Shown here in pieces: positions 35,333 to 47,723 of a DNA stretch of 64,000 nt. The notes below the pieces were generated by a model that made no database searches, was not told where the DNA came from, and saw only the letters and a program-made list of their open reading frames with translations. Position 1 is the first letter of the stretch. Every line of letters begins with the position of its first letter. This DNA is from Neurospora tetraspora (Eukaryota; Ascomycota; Sordariomycetes; Sordariales; Sordariaceae), in NCBI RefSeq assembly GCF_033439725.1, contig NW_026944388.1, positions 3,968,001 through 4,032,000 on the forward strand. Direction: 5' to 3'. The position numbers and the translations under genes are program-made.

Positions 35333-38300
35333 ATGTATGCGATGATCACTCATCTTCACAGCGAGTAGCCGAACGTCGATATTTCGAACTTATATACCCA
35401 ATCTGAGAAGCAACGGATCTGTTCAAATCAACGAGAGAAAGAGGACGACGAGTTGCCCGACCGACAAATCATATCCCCCAACCAACATGGCATCGCACTC
35501 ACGAAATCAGTGTCTTGACAACTGTGGATGCATACAGTGTTCGGTGGAGTGGAAAATGCAGCTTAGCTGAGATCAGCTCACCTTGCATCGCTTCCGCGCT
35601 TGCAACATACGCAAAAGCAGATGCAGAAGCAAGCGGAAGCAGCATTGCGGTCGGACCCTCGCAGCGTGACCAACATCATGCTTGATGACGATGCGGATGT
35701 CAAAGCGAAAGCAAGAAAGAAGAAAGGAAAAGGCGTTGGGAGGAGGAGGACTCAAATCTTGAAGCACGGCGGTCTGGATGAATAAAAAAAAAGTTCAAGC
35801 AAGCTGGTCCATGTTTTTCTGGTGTTGTGATGCGCTGTATCGTGTTGATAATGCTGACATTGACGAACAGATCCGCCAAACGTCGATGGGAGACACCGGG
35901 ACCGAGTTGAATGATCACCATCGGATATCGGATTCATCGGGCCATCACAATGTCCATTTTCTGCCGGGTCACCATCAAATATTGGATTCATCAGGCCATC
36001 ACAATCTCCATTTCCTGCCGGGAGTCAGCTCCCGTCTTATCAGCCCAAATCTTAACCATGGTTCCATGCTCAACGGGACATCAGTCAAGCCAGTGTCAGC
36101 CACCCGCTCCGGGACCGAAAGACCGGCCGGCATACGGAGGGTCGCGGGCTAAGTGGAGCCGCACGCATGCTTCGGCAATGACACCTCTCGACGGCACCGT
36201 ACTCACCCCCGAGGGCCACGGATCCGAGGACCAACATTGACAGCCGCTGACAGTATCCGTCTTCTATATTCCTTTCCCGTGTTCTTCTTCCTTATCGTTT
36301 CTTATTTCGGAAGTGATATTGGTTTCACCTTGGTCTGGATGTTCCACGGCGTTAAACGGTTGGCCAGAGAGTCCGAGGGCTACCAACTTTCTTTCTTCTT
36401 TGGAACAGAGAACGATTCTGCTTTGAAGCCATCGATTTTATCCTTGATACTCGGGCCCATCCATTTGCTTGTGATCATGCTAACGCGAAAAGGGTCGCAG
36501 TATTGACACTTGCAAAAAGCAAAAAAACGTGGCAGCTCGCACTTACAGTGCATTTCCCTTCTTGCCCTAGCCTTAGCGCCGGGAAAGCACCCCTGATCTT
36601 ATCTCTCGGATCTGGGGTTCTGCGATGCCATCTCTTACGCCTGTCACTTCAGTTCTCGTTCGATTCGATGCAGAGAACATCCTAACACTACACTCCCATC
36701 GAGGCTACTGACCTAGGGGGCCAATGAGAAGTCCAACGTTGTGCTACCGGCGCAGAGAAGACTAGGTTTTGTATATCGCTCTCCAAAGTCTCCTACTTCC
36801 TGGTCTAAAAATCAAAGCAGCTTGATGTAACATAGTGAGAGCATGTTCACAGGGGAACGACACTTCCACGAACATTCAACCAGATATTCGACTCCAGGCG
36901 GACATCCCCACGGCATCAGCGAAGACGACGACCGCCATACACTACAAGTCGTCAATCGTACCCAAATTTGTGACCGGACAACGTGCTGAAAGTTATCCTT
37001 GAAGTCGATCAATATTGACTTGACAACGGCGGAAATTCGAGAGCGCTGGCCTCACGACGATACCCATCTGATCCACGATTCTGAACGCATGACCTAAAGC
37101 AGTCACTGGGTAACTTACATACCATCACATCATCGTCCCAAATTTCAACATCTCCGGCTTCGAGCACTTTCGAACTTACAGCAACATACGTCGGAGCCAC
37201 GTTGCTTCATGCGGTCCCGAACATCGTCCATCATCTCCGGGGGTGACCACCATTTCTGATCCTCCGACGGGAAGGCGGCCTTGGCCTCTTTTATTCTTCT
37301 CTCGACCATGGGACTTACACTAACATGTCTATAGTGGCACCATCTGGACTGAGGCTCAGCAAGGGTCAGGCCATTGACCGTGGCGACTTTATACAACATC
37401 CAAGTATCCTGCCGCCCACCATTGGAGGTCTGGTGGGCCAGCCAAAGATAACCTAATGCTAGTCTCTTAATCGAGTCGCAGACGGATGACGGCTCGCAGC
37501 CTCAAGTGGCACCCTTCGAACACTGGAGTACATGGCCAGGCAGCTGGCCTGCATCAAATGACAATGGTACTCCATCAACATCAACATCTACATACACGCT
37601 AGAGCCGCCAGCCATGTCCCTCCAGGTTTCTGGTAACCTGTCTTGACTAATGGTGGAAGCAGGCTTGCAACAATTTGAAGGAGAAGGTTCGACAGAGCCA
37701 CTACACCTCTATCCCCTTACAGATCTCTGCCTTCCGTGACAAAACGATGATGTCGTTCTTCAATCATTACGGGTCTTCCCCAACGTGATTGTAGCAAGTG
37801 AGCATTAGAGCCACATTGTCGATTCAGATCGTTCCCATGTGTTAGTCACAATGAGAGGGTTACAGCGAAGTCCCTATCTGTTGCTGGCAGGGAAAGTCAG
37901 GTCAGCCTCACTAAGCCCAAGATCGTACCAGGGGTAATGGCCAAGGTCCGGAAAGCCTTATCTGTACCGGACCTTCCAAGATATAACCCCATCACTCAAC
38001 GGAAGACGGATCGACGTAGAGGATGTGTTCCGAAAGTTTTGTTGTAAGATTAGATCTCACATAACTATGACCATACCATTCCCCTGCTCATCTCGAAGAG
38101 CTTACCTCCAGACTTTTTGACATACAAACCGACCATTTACCAGCCGCTGACTGCCCGTCCCCTCTTCAGCGCAGACAGTCTTTTGCACACCCTTTTGTTT
38201 TTCACTCCAGTCCTTATATACAACCTCCCGACGCTTAGTCATCGTACTGAACCACAATACTTGGCAGACGCAGACGCACTGTCATCATACTTCCGGGAAC

Positions 38301-38544
38301 CAGCTCTCAGTATCTCTACTCAACAGAGAACGGATCTGAGCAAGACTGAGTTCGGACAGACTTTGCGTCTTACTGTTCTTGAATCTCCCCTTCTCTTGCT
38401 CTCTTCTTGCTGAGAACCGGGCATTTCGGGGGTCGGAACTCTGCTTCCTGGTTTCCCGTCCAGTTTGGTGTGTCTTTTCCCACAGCCGCCGGCCGCGAAC
38501 GGCTCCTCCGAGAGAGAGGAGGAACAGAGACACAGACACACAAC
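35333..38544. other. Long stretch without a firmly supported gene
   Basis: The best hint of coding is on the minus strand at 37399-37145, where a charged 84-codon frame (MLYKVATVNG...) runs into a GTATGT donor-like site. I cannot complete a convincing splice chain. A 54-bp direct repeat sits at 35931-36038. The right end (38100-38544) is the P450 leader. Confidence 0.4.
35931..36038. repeat. 54-bp direct repeat, two copies
   Basis: GATTCATCGGGCCATCACAA at 35931 recurs as GATTCATCAGGCCATCACAA at 35985. Each copy is followed by a similar TCCATTT[T/C]CTGCCGGG segment. The period is exactly 54 bp. Confidence 0.7.
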
Positions 38545-41345
38545 ATGATGTGTGTTCTCCCAATAACCCTCCTGACCGTGTTGGTGGTCTTGTTGGTGAT
38601 ACAGAGATTGCTGGAGAGGAAGAGGTTACCAGCTGGCAGCCGGCCGTTGCCTGGCCCTACTAGTGAGTTGATATGACTTTTCAGTTTTCTTCATGAGAAA
38701 CATGCATACCATGACTTGATTCATCAAGACTTTTCTCTTCATTTACAGAAAGATGTACATGACAAGAACTTGGCTAACTGAAATGAACCTTCACCTCAGA
38801 TCTCCCCTTAATAGGTCGTGTCCACGATGTACCAGAAAAGGGGTCATGGTTGAAGTTCTACGAGTGGAGCAAGGTCTATGGTCCGGTCTACCAGACCAAG
38901 ATGTTCGGCGTCACCCACGTCTGGATCTCCTCAGAGAAAATTGCTCACGACCTCCTGTCCCGACGAGCAAACATCTACTCTGACCGGCCACAGATTCCCA
39001 ACTTGCCTGATAACCGGACAAGCGGTGATTACCTGGCTCTTCTTGGGCGGAATGGTAAGCCCCTCTCTCTTACTTTGCTCCTCACCACTTAATGGATAAT
39101 TCACAAAGGTACCTGTAGAGAGAGGTACTAACAAGTTCAACCAGACACCTGGAAACGCCAACGCAAACTCTGCAACCACCTAATGCACACCTCGGCCCTC
39201 GCCTCCCTTCACGACTACCCCACCCTCGAGCGCAACCGCTTCCTGTACTTGCTGTCCCAATCCCCCGAGGACTACATCGAGTACATCGAGCAATTCACCT
39301 CGCGCACCATCTCCCGTTTATCATGGGGCAGTGCCCACCCGGCCCAAATCCTGCGGCACACCACTTTTGGTCTGCTCGAAACCATCTCCCCCTCGGGCGC
39401 CCTGCCCAACGTCATCTCCTTTTTGCGGCATCTCCCCCTCGCCCTCTCTCCCTGGCAGAAAAAGGAGAAGGCCCGCCATGACTTGGAAGACAAACAGTTC
39501 CGCTCCAACATTGGTTTTGTCAGAAGGATGATGGACGTCGGCCGCGCCGAGCCTTCTTTCATCCGCACTTTTCTCGAGGAGCAGCAAGGAGGCGGCGTCA
39601 GTTCTTCTAAGAAATCCAGCGCAAGTGACACTGACGAGGAAAAAGCCAAGGAGGCGGATGTGGATGAGGCGATGCATGTGGTTGGCTTGATGGCTATTGC
39701 TGGTGCTCTGACGATTGGAAGCCCGATTCAGAGTTATATATTGGCCATGTGCCATTATCCGGAGTGGCAGGCCAGGTTGCAGGAGGAGATTGATACCAAG
39801 TTGGCGGGGAGGTGTCCGATGTGGGAGGATCGGGAGAAATTGCCGTTGTTGAGGGCGGTGGTTAAGGAGGTTATTAGGTGGAGGCCGCCGGTGCCTACTG
39901 GTATGTTATTTTCTGTCTCCGTCTTGTTTTGTTGATACTGAGAAGAGGGAAGATACTGACCGTGATGATAACTACCTTAGGGATTCCGCATGCCATTGAG
40001 AAAGATGATGTCTATGATGGGTATTTCATCCCCGCCGGAGCTACCATCCACGCTCTTGAGTGGTAAGTCTTTCCTCCCGACTCCCGTCCTCACCCTTCCA
40101 ACTTTCAACCCCCCTCCCCCCTCCTTCCTTTCCCTTATCTTCGCCATTACCCTCTCCTCACCATAATACCATACTAACCCCCAACACCAACACAGGGCCA
40201 TAACCCGCGACGAAAGCACCTACCCCTCCGCAGAAACCTTCAACCCCTCCCGCTTCCTCCTCCCCTCCTACCCATCCACCTACCGCGAACCCCTCACCCT
40301 CTACCCCAACCTCTCCGGCTTCTCCCAATTCGGCTTCGGCCGACGCACCTGCCAAGGCGTGCCCATCGTCGAGCAGGATCTCTTCTTAACCATGGGCGGT
40401 ATGGCGTGGGCCTTCACCATCACCAAAAAGACCGACCCGCTGACTGGAAGCGAATTACCGGTGCACTGGAACGATTACACGCCCCTTTTGATTGCTAAAC
40501 CCTGTCGCTTTCCCTTTGATGCGCATCCGAGGGACGAGGGGAAACTGAAGAAGATGAGGGAGATGTATGATGAGGCGGTAGAGGGCGAGGAGATGGAGCG
40601 GAGCGAGAGTAGGGAGGAGAGGGAAAGGACGGAGGGGTGGATGGTGGAGGGGAAAGTGAGGCAGAAGGAGGAGGAGATTCCTTGGCAGTCGGCTGTGGAG
40701 GGGGTTGGGGCTGGTGGTCCTGGGGTTTTTGGACGGTCTGGAGTGACTGGAGTGGCTGGAGTTTCTGTCGCTCCGGTCGTTAATGTCGACGTTAGAGGTA
40801 CTGTTGTCTCCGTTGGCAATGGCGAGGGGGGCGGTGGGGGGCAAGCTGGAACTCAAGGTCAAGATCAAGGTCAAGGTCCTCAACCCCAAGGCCCTCGACA
40901 GGAAGAAAAAAGCGTGGTGGGTAACGGAGAGGCAGGCGAGGATGAGAATCATGAGACCAAGAGTACATCTACCTCCAGTCGTACCTCTAGTCGTTTGGGC
41001 TCAAGGGGTCATGAGAGTGGAAGTGGAAGTGTCACCGGAACACCAAGTGCAAGTTGGGGATCCGAACCTTCCCTAAGTTTCAGGGGAAGCAGTGCCGAGA
41101 GCTCAGATTGTGAGGAGCGGCTGGAGGCTTTAGGCATTCACAGGCAAACAGAGGAGGAAGTTGAAGAAGGGGTAAAAAGGAGGAGAGTGCGCATCAAGGC
41201 GGTGTCGAATGCGAGTTCGACGATTGAGGCTTTGATGGTGCCGACGACACCATCTGAAAAGGGAGTGGTGCAATTGGGTGTGGGTGTGGGAGTTGGTGTG
41301 GACGGTGTGGTGGATGAGATTGTACCGGGGGCTTGGAGGTGGTGA
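38545..41345 (+). CDS. Cytochrome P450 monooxygenase with long C-terminal extension
   Basis: Exons 38545-38662, 38800-39054, 39145-39900, 39981-40062 and 40196-41345 give 786 aa. Residues 3-20 are a membrane anchor, followed by LPGPT and NLPLIGRVHDVPEK. The I-helix motif reads AGALTIGSP (about residue 310), the ExxR is EVIR (367-370), a PERF-like FNPSRF occurs, and the heme loop is FGFGRRTCQG with Cys456. The sequence resembles the fungal O-methylsterigmatocystin-oxidoreductase-like P450 group, but no substrate can be named. The enzyme body ends near residue 513. The remaining ~270 residues are low-complexity (Glu-, Gly- and Ser-rich, with GQDQGQGPQPQGP and VGVGVGV) and have no P450 counterpart. 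The frame stays open and the coding bias fits, so the extension seems genuine. Confidence 0.9.
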
Positions 41346-43381
41346 AGAAAAATTTGGATATAGCTCGTTTTTTTCCTTTTTTTTGGCTTTGGATATGATC
41401 TGGGAGTTTGTTCTTGTTAAATAACTTCTGTCGTTAACTCATTACCTATGATGGATGATGGGAGATGTGACTTCTTTCTTCGTGATGATATTTGGAACAT
41501 GGATGAGAACCTTGATGGGCAGCTGATTGAGATATGTCGTAAACATGAATGCCGCAAACTTTGCCGAGAGGTTGATAGATTGTTAACGCTTATCGTGTGA
41601 GCCATGTCGGATACGCAATTGCACTTGTCCCCTTCCCATTTTCCTTTAAATTTCTCTCTCCATTCGCATTTGCAGATCGTTGCGTCACCCATATTTCAAT
41701 GAGGATTGTATTCACAGATGGTGAACGTGGGAACAAACTTGATCTTCCGTTATTCTTGGACGGAGGTTGCAGAGATACGACCTTAACAGATTCCCCTGTT
41801 CTTTTGCCCTTAAGAAGATAGGCTAATATCAAATTTAGCGCCTCTTCCCTCCGGTTGCAGATGTTACCCTGTTAACGCTCTGTGGCGATCACAACTAAAT
41901 AAAGTGTTAGTACAACACCAATTAAGCCAGCATGATATTACCAGGATCCTGCAAAATTATTAACCAATCACCGCATGCCCCGTCACGAACCCCTCCTCGT
42001 TTTTTCGCGAACTCGTCTTGTTTCTTCTCTCAACGTCATCCCTTCTTCTCGTTGGCCATTGGTCGCCGGTGACCAAAAGAAAACTTCCAACCTTCGATGC
42101 ACAAACCGCAGCTGAAGAAAGGCGATTGGATACCAAAGTCTTGGGCATCATGCCATGACTCTGCACAGCCAGCTGCTTGGTAACCGCCGCGCAGTGTCAC
42201 TGTCCTCTCGTTTTGGGCATCGTCTCGAATACGGATGCCGAGGTTGTACCCGGGGGCGGCAATGGAAACACCAACACCAACAAAATCTGGTGATCATCCA
42301 TGCGGTAACCGGACGAAACGTTGTCAGCAGGTTTGCTTCTTGTGCCCCTGGACTTCCTTTCCTTTGTGATGACTCATTGGGCACAAAACACTCGTCTCCC
42401 AACATCATCCTGTTTTTTTCCTGCCCTGCCATGCCCTTCCTGTGCTTTGACGTAGCAAATGCGAGAGGCAGCCACTCTTCTTTCTGTTCGGGCTTCACCA
42501 CTTGGCCGACTCTCTTTGGGGGGAGGCTGGACGTTTGTCAACCGTGATATGCACTTCTCATTTTGGCTTTAGATATTATTTGTTTCGTCTTTCCAACTTC
42601 ACGTCCCGGCAGAACTTGGCGTGATATTCTGCCAAATATCTGGACCTGGTTATCAACTCTGGTACTGTACCACCGCCGAGCCTCATCATGTATGTCACAT
42701 CCACCCTTCCATGACCCCATCTGACGAGTCGACGACTCACATCCCGCAAACTCGGATCTAACAAAGCGTTACAAGGTCTTCCTCGGTCATCCACACATCG
42801 AGCCAAGGCGCCCAAGGTGGCTGCCCTGACAAGATCTGTTTCGTCGATCAAAACGATTCCGTCATGCCACCCGGTGAGCCGGTCAGGCTTCCCGTCCAAT
42901 GTGGCTTCTCCAAGTGGAAAAAAGCCTACCTACCCTTTCCCAGTCGTTGACTCGTTCAAAGCCAACCAAAGGCGCTTTCCGCCAGTCATTTTTGCCTTTG
43001 CCCTGACAGGCCTGACCTTTATGTGGCTACTATTAGGTACTAACGTCAATGCACTGCGCCTTGTTTGATCGTCTCCTTCCACTCGGATTTTTTTGCAGTA
43101 TGACGGATCGATGGCTTCAGCTTCGCTTTTAGCTTGGGATGATACCTCCCATGTCCTTGTACGCCCCACCTCCATCCTCACTGTTTATCACGCATACCTA
43201 TCGACCAACTCGGCACTCGTATCCCGTATTGTTTGCTCCAGTCTTGAAACACTTAAGCCTCCTCTGCTCTAATCCTCTCCACGTATTCTTTCTTTCCTTC
43301 CTTCCTTTCTTCTCCATACTTGACCCTGTATTCGGTCAACTTATCCCGGACGCAACTCATCATCCAGGAACAAAGGCCACA
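41346..43381. other. Intergenic, no gene seen
   Basis: Short open frames only, on both strands. The right end (43190-43381) is C/T-rich leader DNA for the flavin oxidase gene. Confidence 0.45.
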
Positions 43382-45016
43382 ATGGGACAAGGTCACAGCG
43401 CACTCCAAACGTGCATCGATGGCATTGCCAACGGCCGCTCCCACTTCGCAGCATATCCCAGCACACCTCTTTACCAACTATCATGGGTCAAACCGTACAA
43501 TCTCGATATCAAAGTGGTCCCCGAGGCCGTTGTGAGGCCCAAGGATAGCAACGATGTGGCCGAGGTAGTGAAGTGTGCTACCAAGAACGGGTACAAGGTG
43601 CAGGCTAAGTCGGGAGGGCATTCGTTCGGGTGAGTTCGCTTGTGTTCTTCTATGTAGTGGATAGTTGCTAACGAGGGACGCAGGAATTATGGTAGGTCAC
43701 TCGCTGGGATACAACACTACGGGCGAGAATTCCTGGACGCTAACTGAGATGAACGTAGGCCTTGGAGGAGGTCAGGATGGAGTTATTACCATCGACCTTC
43801 AAAACTTCCAGCAGTTCTCCATGGACAACAAGACATGGCAAGCCACCATAGGTGCCGGCAGCCGTCTTGGACATGTCACGGATAGGTTACATGATGCGGG
43901 CGGCCGAGCGATGGCTTATGGCGTATGTCCGGATGTTGGCATTGGTGGGCATGCTACTATTGTAGGTCCTCGGCACTGGAGATCCATGATAGACCAGGTT
44001 GCTGACATCTTCCTAGGGTGGTCTTGGCCCAATGTCGCGCATGTGGGGAAGCGCCTTGGATCACATAGTGGAGGTGGAAGTGGTAACTGCTGATGGCAAG
44101 ATCCAGAGGGCCAGCGAGACTCAAAACTCTGACCTGTTCTGGGTATGCCTGCCCCCTCCTTCTTCCGCGACTACTCACTAACAAAGGACAGGGCCTTCGA
44201 GGCGCCGCCTCCAGTCTCGGCGTCATCACCGAGTTCGTCGTCCGCACCCACCCCGAGCCCGCCAACGTAGTCCAGTACAGCTACACCTTCATCTTCGGCA
44301 AATCCGCCGATGTTGCCTCGACCTACTCAGCCTGGCAAGACCTAATCTCCGATCCCAAACTCGACCGTCGCTTCGGCTCCGAATTCATCCTCAACCCCAC
44401 CGGCGCCATCATCACCGGCACCTTCTACGGCACCGAAGCCGAGTACCGCGCCAGCGGTATCCCCGACCGCCTCCCCGGCAAGAAGGACTCGGTAGGAAAC
44501 AACGACTGGCTCACGGCCCTCGCTCGCGACGGCGAAAACGAAGCGCTCTACCTATCCGGCCTCGCCACCCCGTTCTACGCCAAGTCCCTCGCCTTCCGCC
44601 GCGAAGAGCTGATCAACACCACCGGCATCGCCGACATCTTCAAATGGACCGACACCCAAGACAAGGGCACCCCGCTCTGGTTCATCATCTTCGACGCCAC
44701 CGGCGGCGCCATCGCTGACGTGCCCATGAACGCCACCGCTTATTCGCACAGAGACAAGGTCATGTTCTACCAGAGCTACGGCATCGGTTTACCGCTCAGC
44801 GAGAAGACGAAGGCCTTCTTGGAGAATTTCCATAACCAGATTACCAAGTCGACGCGCGCGTTCGGGACGTATGCGGGGTATGTCGATCCGGAGCTAAAGG
44901 ATGCGCAGGAGCAGTATTGGGGGAGTAATTATGAGGAGTTGAGGAGGGTTAAGAAGCGGTGGGATCCGAAGGAGGTTTTTTGGAATCCGCAGAGTGTTAA
45001 GCCTGCTGAGAAGTGA
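43382..45016 (+). CDS. AA7-type FAD oligosaccharide oxidase (bicovalent flavin)
   Basis: Exons 43382-43629, 43684-43691 (8 nt), 43759-43961, 44017-44142 and 44192-45016 give 469 aa. The FAD_binding_4 domain carries the two flavin-linking residues of AA7 enzymes: His80 in KSGGHSFG and Cys142 in YGVCPDVGIGGHATI. LFWGLRGAASSLGVITEF and a BBE-type C-terminus (WGSNYEELRRVKKRWDPKEVFWNPQSV) complete the family pattern. It should oxidise C1 of an oligosaccharide or related substrate and make H2O2. The microexon encodes N-Y within the conserved GNYGLGG loop. No signal peptide follows the chosen ATG, unlike secreted relatives; an upstream in-frame region could hide a spliced leader, or the protein is intracellular. 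Confidence 0.9.
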
Positions 45017-45044
45017 GGGAGTTAGTGATGGGTCGTTGAGGATT

Positions 45045-45069
45045 GGGGGGGGGGGGGGGGGGGGGGGGG
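45045..45069. repeat. Homopolymer of 25 G
   Basis: An uninterrupted run of 25 G starts 29 bp after the flavin oxidase stop codon, followed by further G-rich purine sequence. In the 3'UTR it would be G25 in the RNA. Its length may be unreliable in the assembly. Confidence 0.85.
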
Positions 45070-45756
45070 CCTCGAAAGGGGGAGTTTTGAAGAGGGGAGA
45101 GGGAGAGGAGAGGAGGGGGGAATCTAGACATGAAGGGGGATGGTGACTACGAGCGATGATTGATGACAATATACCCGATTATGTTTTGTTTTCTCAAGGA
45201 GGCGAAGTCTTCGGAGAAGCATCTGTGACATCCGCCCCCCTACGCTAACAAGGAAATGGTTAATGAAGCCCTGCCGGTAGAATCGTGCTCGAGAGAGGCT
45301 TCAGAGTGTAAAAGCATAGGTATGAAAAAGTGTTGGGAGGGAGGGAAGCAGCGTCATTCATTTCAGAGCTTCTAGACTACGATGTGAGTGCCTTTCTTCC
45401 TTCCTTTCATGCCCGCTTGCCTTGCCTTGTCTTGTCTTCCCATGTCACCCTTGTACCAGTACCTCCATGTATGTCGATGAGGCTCAATACCACGAGCGAG
45501 TCAGAGTGTCCACGATGTCCAATACAGCTGGATGGAGACTGCGAAGCTGTTAGTGTTGCCTAGCCAAGGACAATATGACAAAGGAATACATACAACGACG
45601 AGAACACGACATGGACAAGCAGCAAGGCCTTGCCACACCGACGCCGGCTCTCTCCAACCATCCATGAACCCATCCAGCTTGCTTCTCTAGGCATTATGTC
45701 CACAAGGCAACGCCGCAAGTGCGTTGCGGGGGTACTGGACACTGCGCAGGCCAGGC
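45070..45756. other. Intergenic, no gene seen
   Basis: G/A-rich at the left, then ordinary composition. No open frame with features of a gene. Confidence 0.4.
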
Positions 45757-46059
45757 CTACTCGATTTCCCAGATATCCATGTCAATGGTCGTGTCAAAGG
45801 TCACGTCCACCATCGTGGCTGTAGACCTGTCAATCTCCTCGGCAGTGATCGTCGTGGTCGTGACGCTGGTTCTGGTGGTGATCGTCGTGATGGTGGTGGT
45901 GATCGTGGTCCTGGTCGTGGCCGTGCTCTGGATGGTCTCGGTCGCGGTCGCGGTCGTGGTTGTGGTCGTTCGATGAGGTGGTGATGTGATCACGATCGTG
46001 ATCGAAGGAGGGGGAGGGGGAGGGGGAGGGGGTTGAGAAGTGGAAGGTTGGGCGGGCAT
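45757..46059 (-). CDS. Possible Thr-rich low-complexity protein
   Basis: ATG at 46059 opens a 100-codon frame: MPAQPSTSQ, nine prolines, then a Thr/Ile/Ala-rich tract (TTTTTTATATET, TTITTITTRT) and an acidic end (TTIDMDIWEIE). A good CCGCAG acceptor at 46139 lies upstream, so this could be a downstream exon. The DNA is a simple GTGGTCGTGATCG-type repeat that is open in several frames, so coding status is doubtful. Confidence 0.25.
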   Translation of the reverse strand: MPAQPSTSQPPPPPPPPPSITIVITSPPHRTTTTTTATATETIQSTATTRTTITTTITTITTRTSVTTTTITAEEIDRSTATMVDVTFDTTIDMDIWEIE

Positions 46060-47356
46060 GATTTGATTCTGAGGTGAGTTTCTTGTCTGGGAATTCGTTG
46101 AGCAAGTGTTAATATGAGGTCTAGAGGTATGAAGTCTGCGGTGAGGGGGGTGAGGGGTGAGGAAGGTCAACTGAAGCAGAGGGGAGGGGGGCAGTGGCGG
46201 GTTATGGTTCTTAAGGTAGGTAAGGATCAGGAAAACTCACCTCACAGATAGATGCCGGGCAGGTTTGAAGTTTGAAATGGGCTGCTTGTGATGGCAGTCT
46301 CAGTGATAGCCTGTATGTGGTTGAGGCGTCACCTTGCTGATATTGGCGACGTCGCGAGGGAAGTTTTCGGGTGAAGTTGTCGGTGAAAATGACGCTGAGG
46401 GGCTGGCGAGGGGAGTTTCTGGGTGTTCTTTGGATTCGTTCTCGATGGGGTTGACAAAGAAGAGGGGAGTTGTTAGGCCAAGGACGTGTGGTTCTGGATA
46501 GTCTGGTGGAAAAGTATCGTCCTCTCTGTCGTCTTGGGTGCTATGTGAGGTTGTGGTCAATCACTTATCTGCCTAGCGGCTCATACCTCAATCTTGCAGA
46601 GTCAATGTGATCGCTGTGTAAGATTTCAGATAACGGCTCCCAGCAGTCTCGGCTGACACTGGACCCTGTCAGTTCGGCTGGGCTGTCACCACGGCTACGC
46701 ATCACCGAGTATCATTGCGAAACGGGTAGAGAGCATGGAAGCAGAAGATAGAAGAGGAATCAGGGTTTATTGGCAACTCTCCGCTAGCTCTAGACTTGGA
46801 CGAGGACGATGAATGATGATGACTTCGGTACTCTACGGGCTAGGTTATCACACAACTATCACCATTGTGCTCGTCGGGTCCCGTCACCACCAAGGACACA
46901 GACCAGCGTTACCACATCTTGCTGCCTGGGGCATTGCTTCGTCTGTTCCTGCCTTCTCTCTCAGTCGACTTTGATCCCCCACGTGCCTCTCGAGAGGGGG
47001 CAGTGAACGCACTTCACTGGTCCAGACGAGTACGTACTGTTTGCTTCGGCCTCGTTCCTTCCACTTCCCTCCAATATGGCTGGCAAAGGGACGACACACA
47101 CGGCAGGAGCCTCAGTCTGCAGGCACTGACAGGTGCCAACAAGCTGTGTCATCTGGACTTGGGCGGTCCGCCAGACTTGAAGAGCCTCTTTTTCTAACCG
47201 CGTGACAGGCTGACAGCTGTTGCTGCAATTTCAAGTGGACTTTGGAGGTCTACCAGACGTAAACAAGCTGTTGCTGTCAAACTCGACAGCTGTTGCTGAA
47301 AATCCATGTGGACCCCTTCCTCTTCCCGTCCCGTCCTCTCCTTCCCCCTCCTCGGC
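46060..47356. other. Region of uncertain content
   Basis: An 86-codon minus-strand frame (46560-46300, acidic, Pro/Thr-rich) could be an exon linked to the Thr-rich frame by an intron at about 46240-46139, but the frames do not join simply. No other gene is supported. Confidence 0.3.
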
Positions 47357-47363
47357 TATAAAA
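47357..47363 (+). promoter_or_regulatory. Consensus TATA box
   Basis: TATAAAA, within GGCTATAAAAGGCGG, is followed by a C/T-rich tract and then a CAACAA-rich leader with a GTAAGT donor (47552). This is the layout of a strongly transcribed fungal gene on the plus strand. Confidence 0.6.
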
Positions 47364-47664
47364 GGCGGTCCTCCCCTCCTCCTTTCCCATAAAAATTCTT
47401 CTCCTCTTCTCTTCCTTCCTTCCACATCGATCGCCTTCGGGCGCATCAGTTCCATTCCCAACAACTTCAAGCAAGTTGGTTCCAACACACAACAGTTCAA
47501 CAACAACATAGCTCCCTCGACCTACTTTACAACTAGGCTCCTCCAAGACCCAGGTAAGTTGTTCCTCGCTTTGCCCTTGGTGCTTGATATCTGAGTTGAT
47601 GCTGACATTTCTGGCGCGGGAGTAGAACCCATCAATACAAGTTCTGGTCTTGGGGGAGCCTAGG

Positions 47665-47723
47665 GTTGCTCAGGGTAGCAACAGCCTCCTGCCCCTTCAT
47701 GGCCGTTGCTACCCTGAGCAACC
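47665..47723. repeat. Perfect 18-bp inverted repeat (hairpin)
   Basis: GTTGCTCAGGGTAGCAAC (47665-47682) and GTTGCTACCCTGAGCAAC (47706-47723) are exact reverse complements separated by 23 bases. The hairpin covers the only good ATG of the transcript (47700). Confidence 0.9.
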
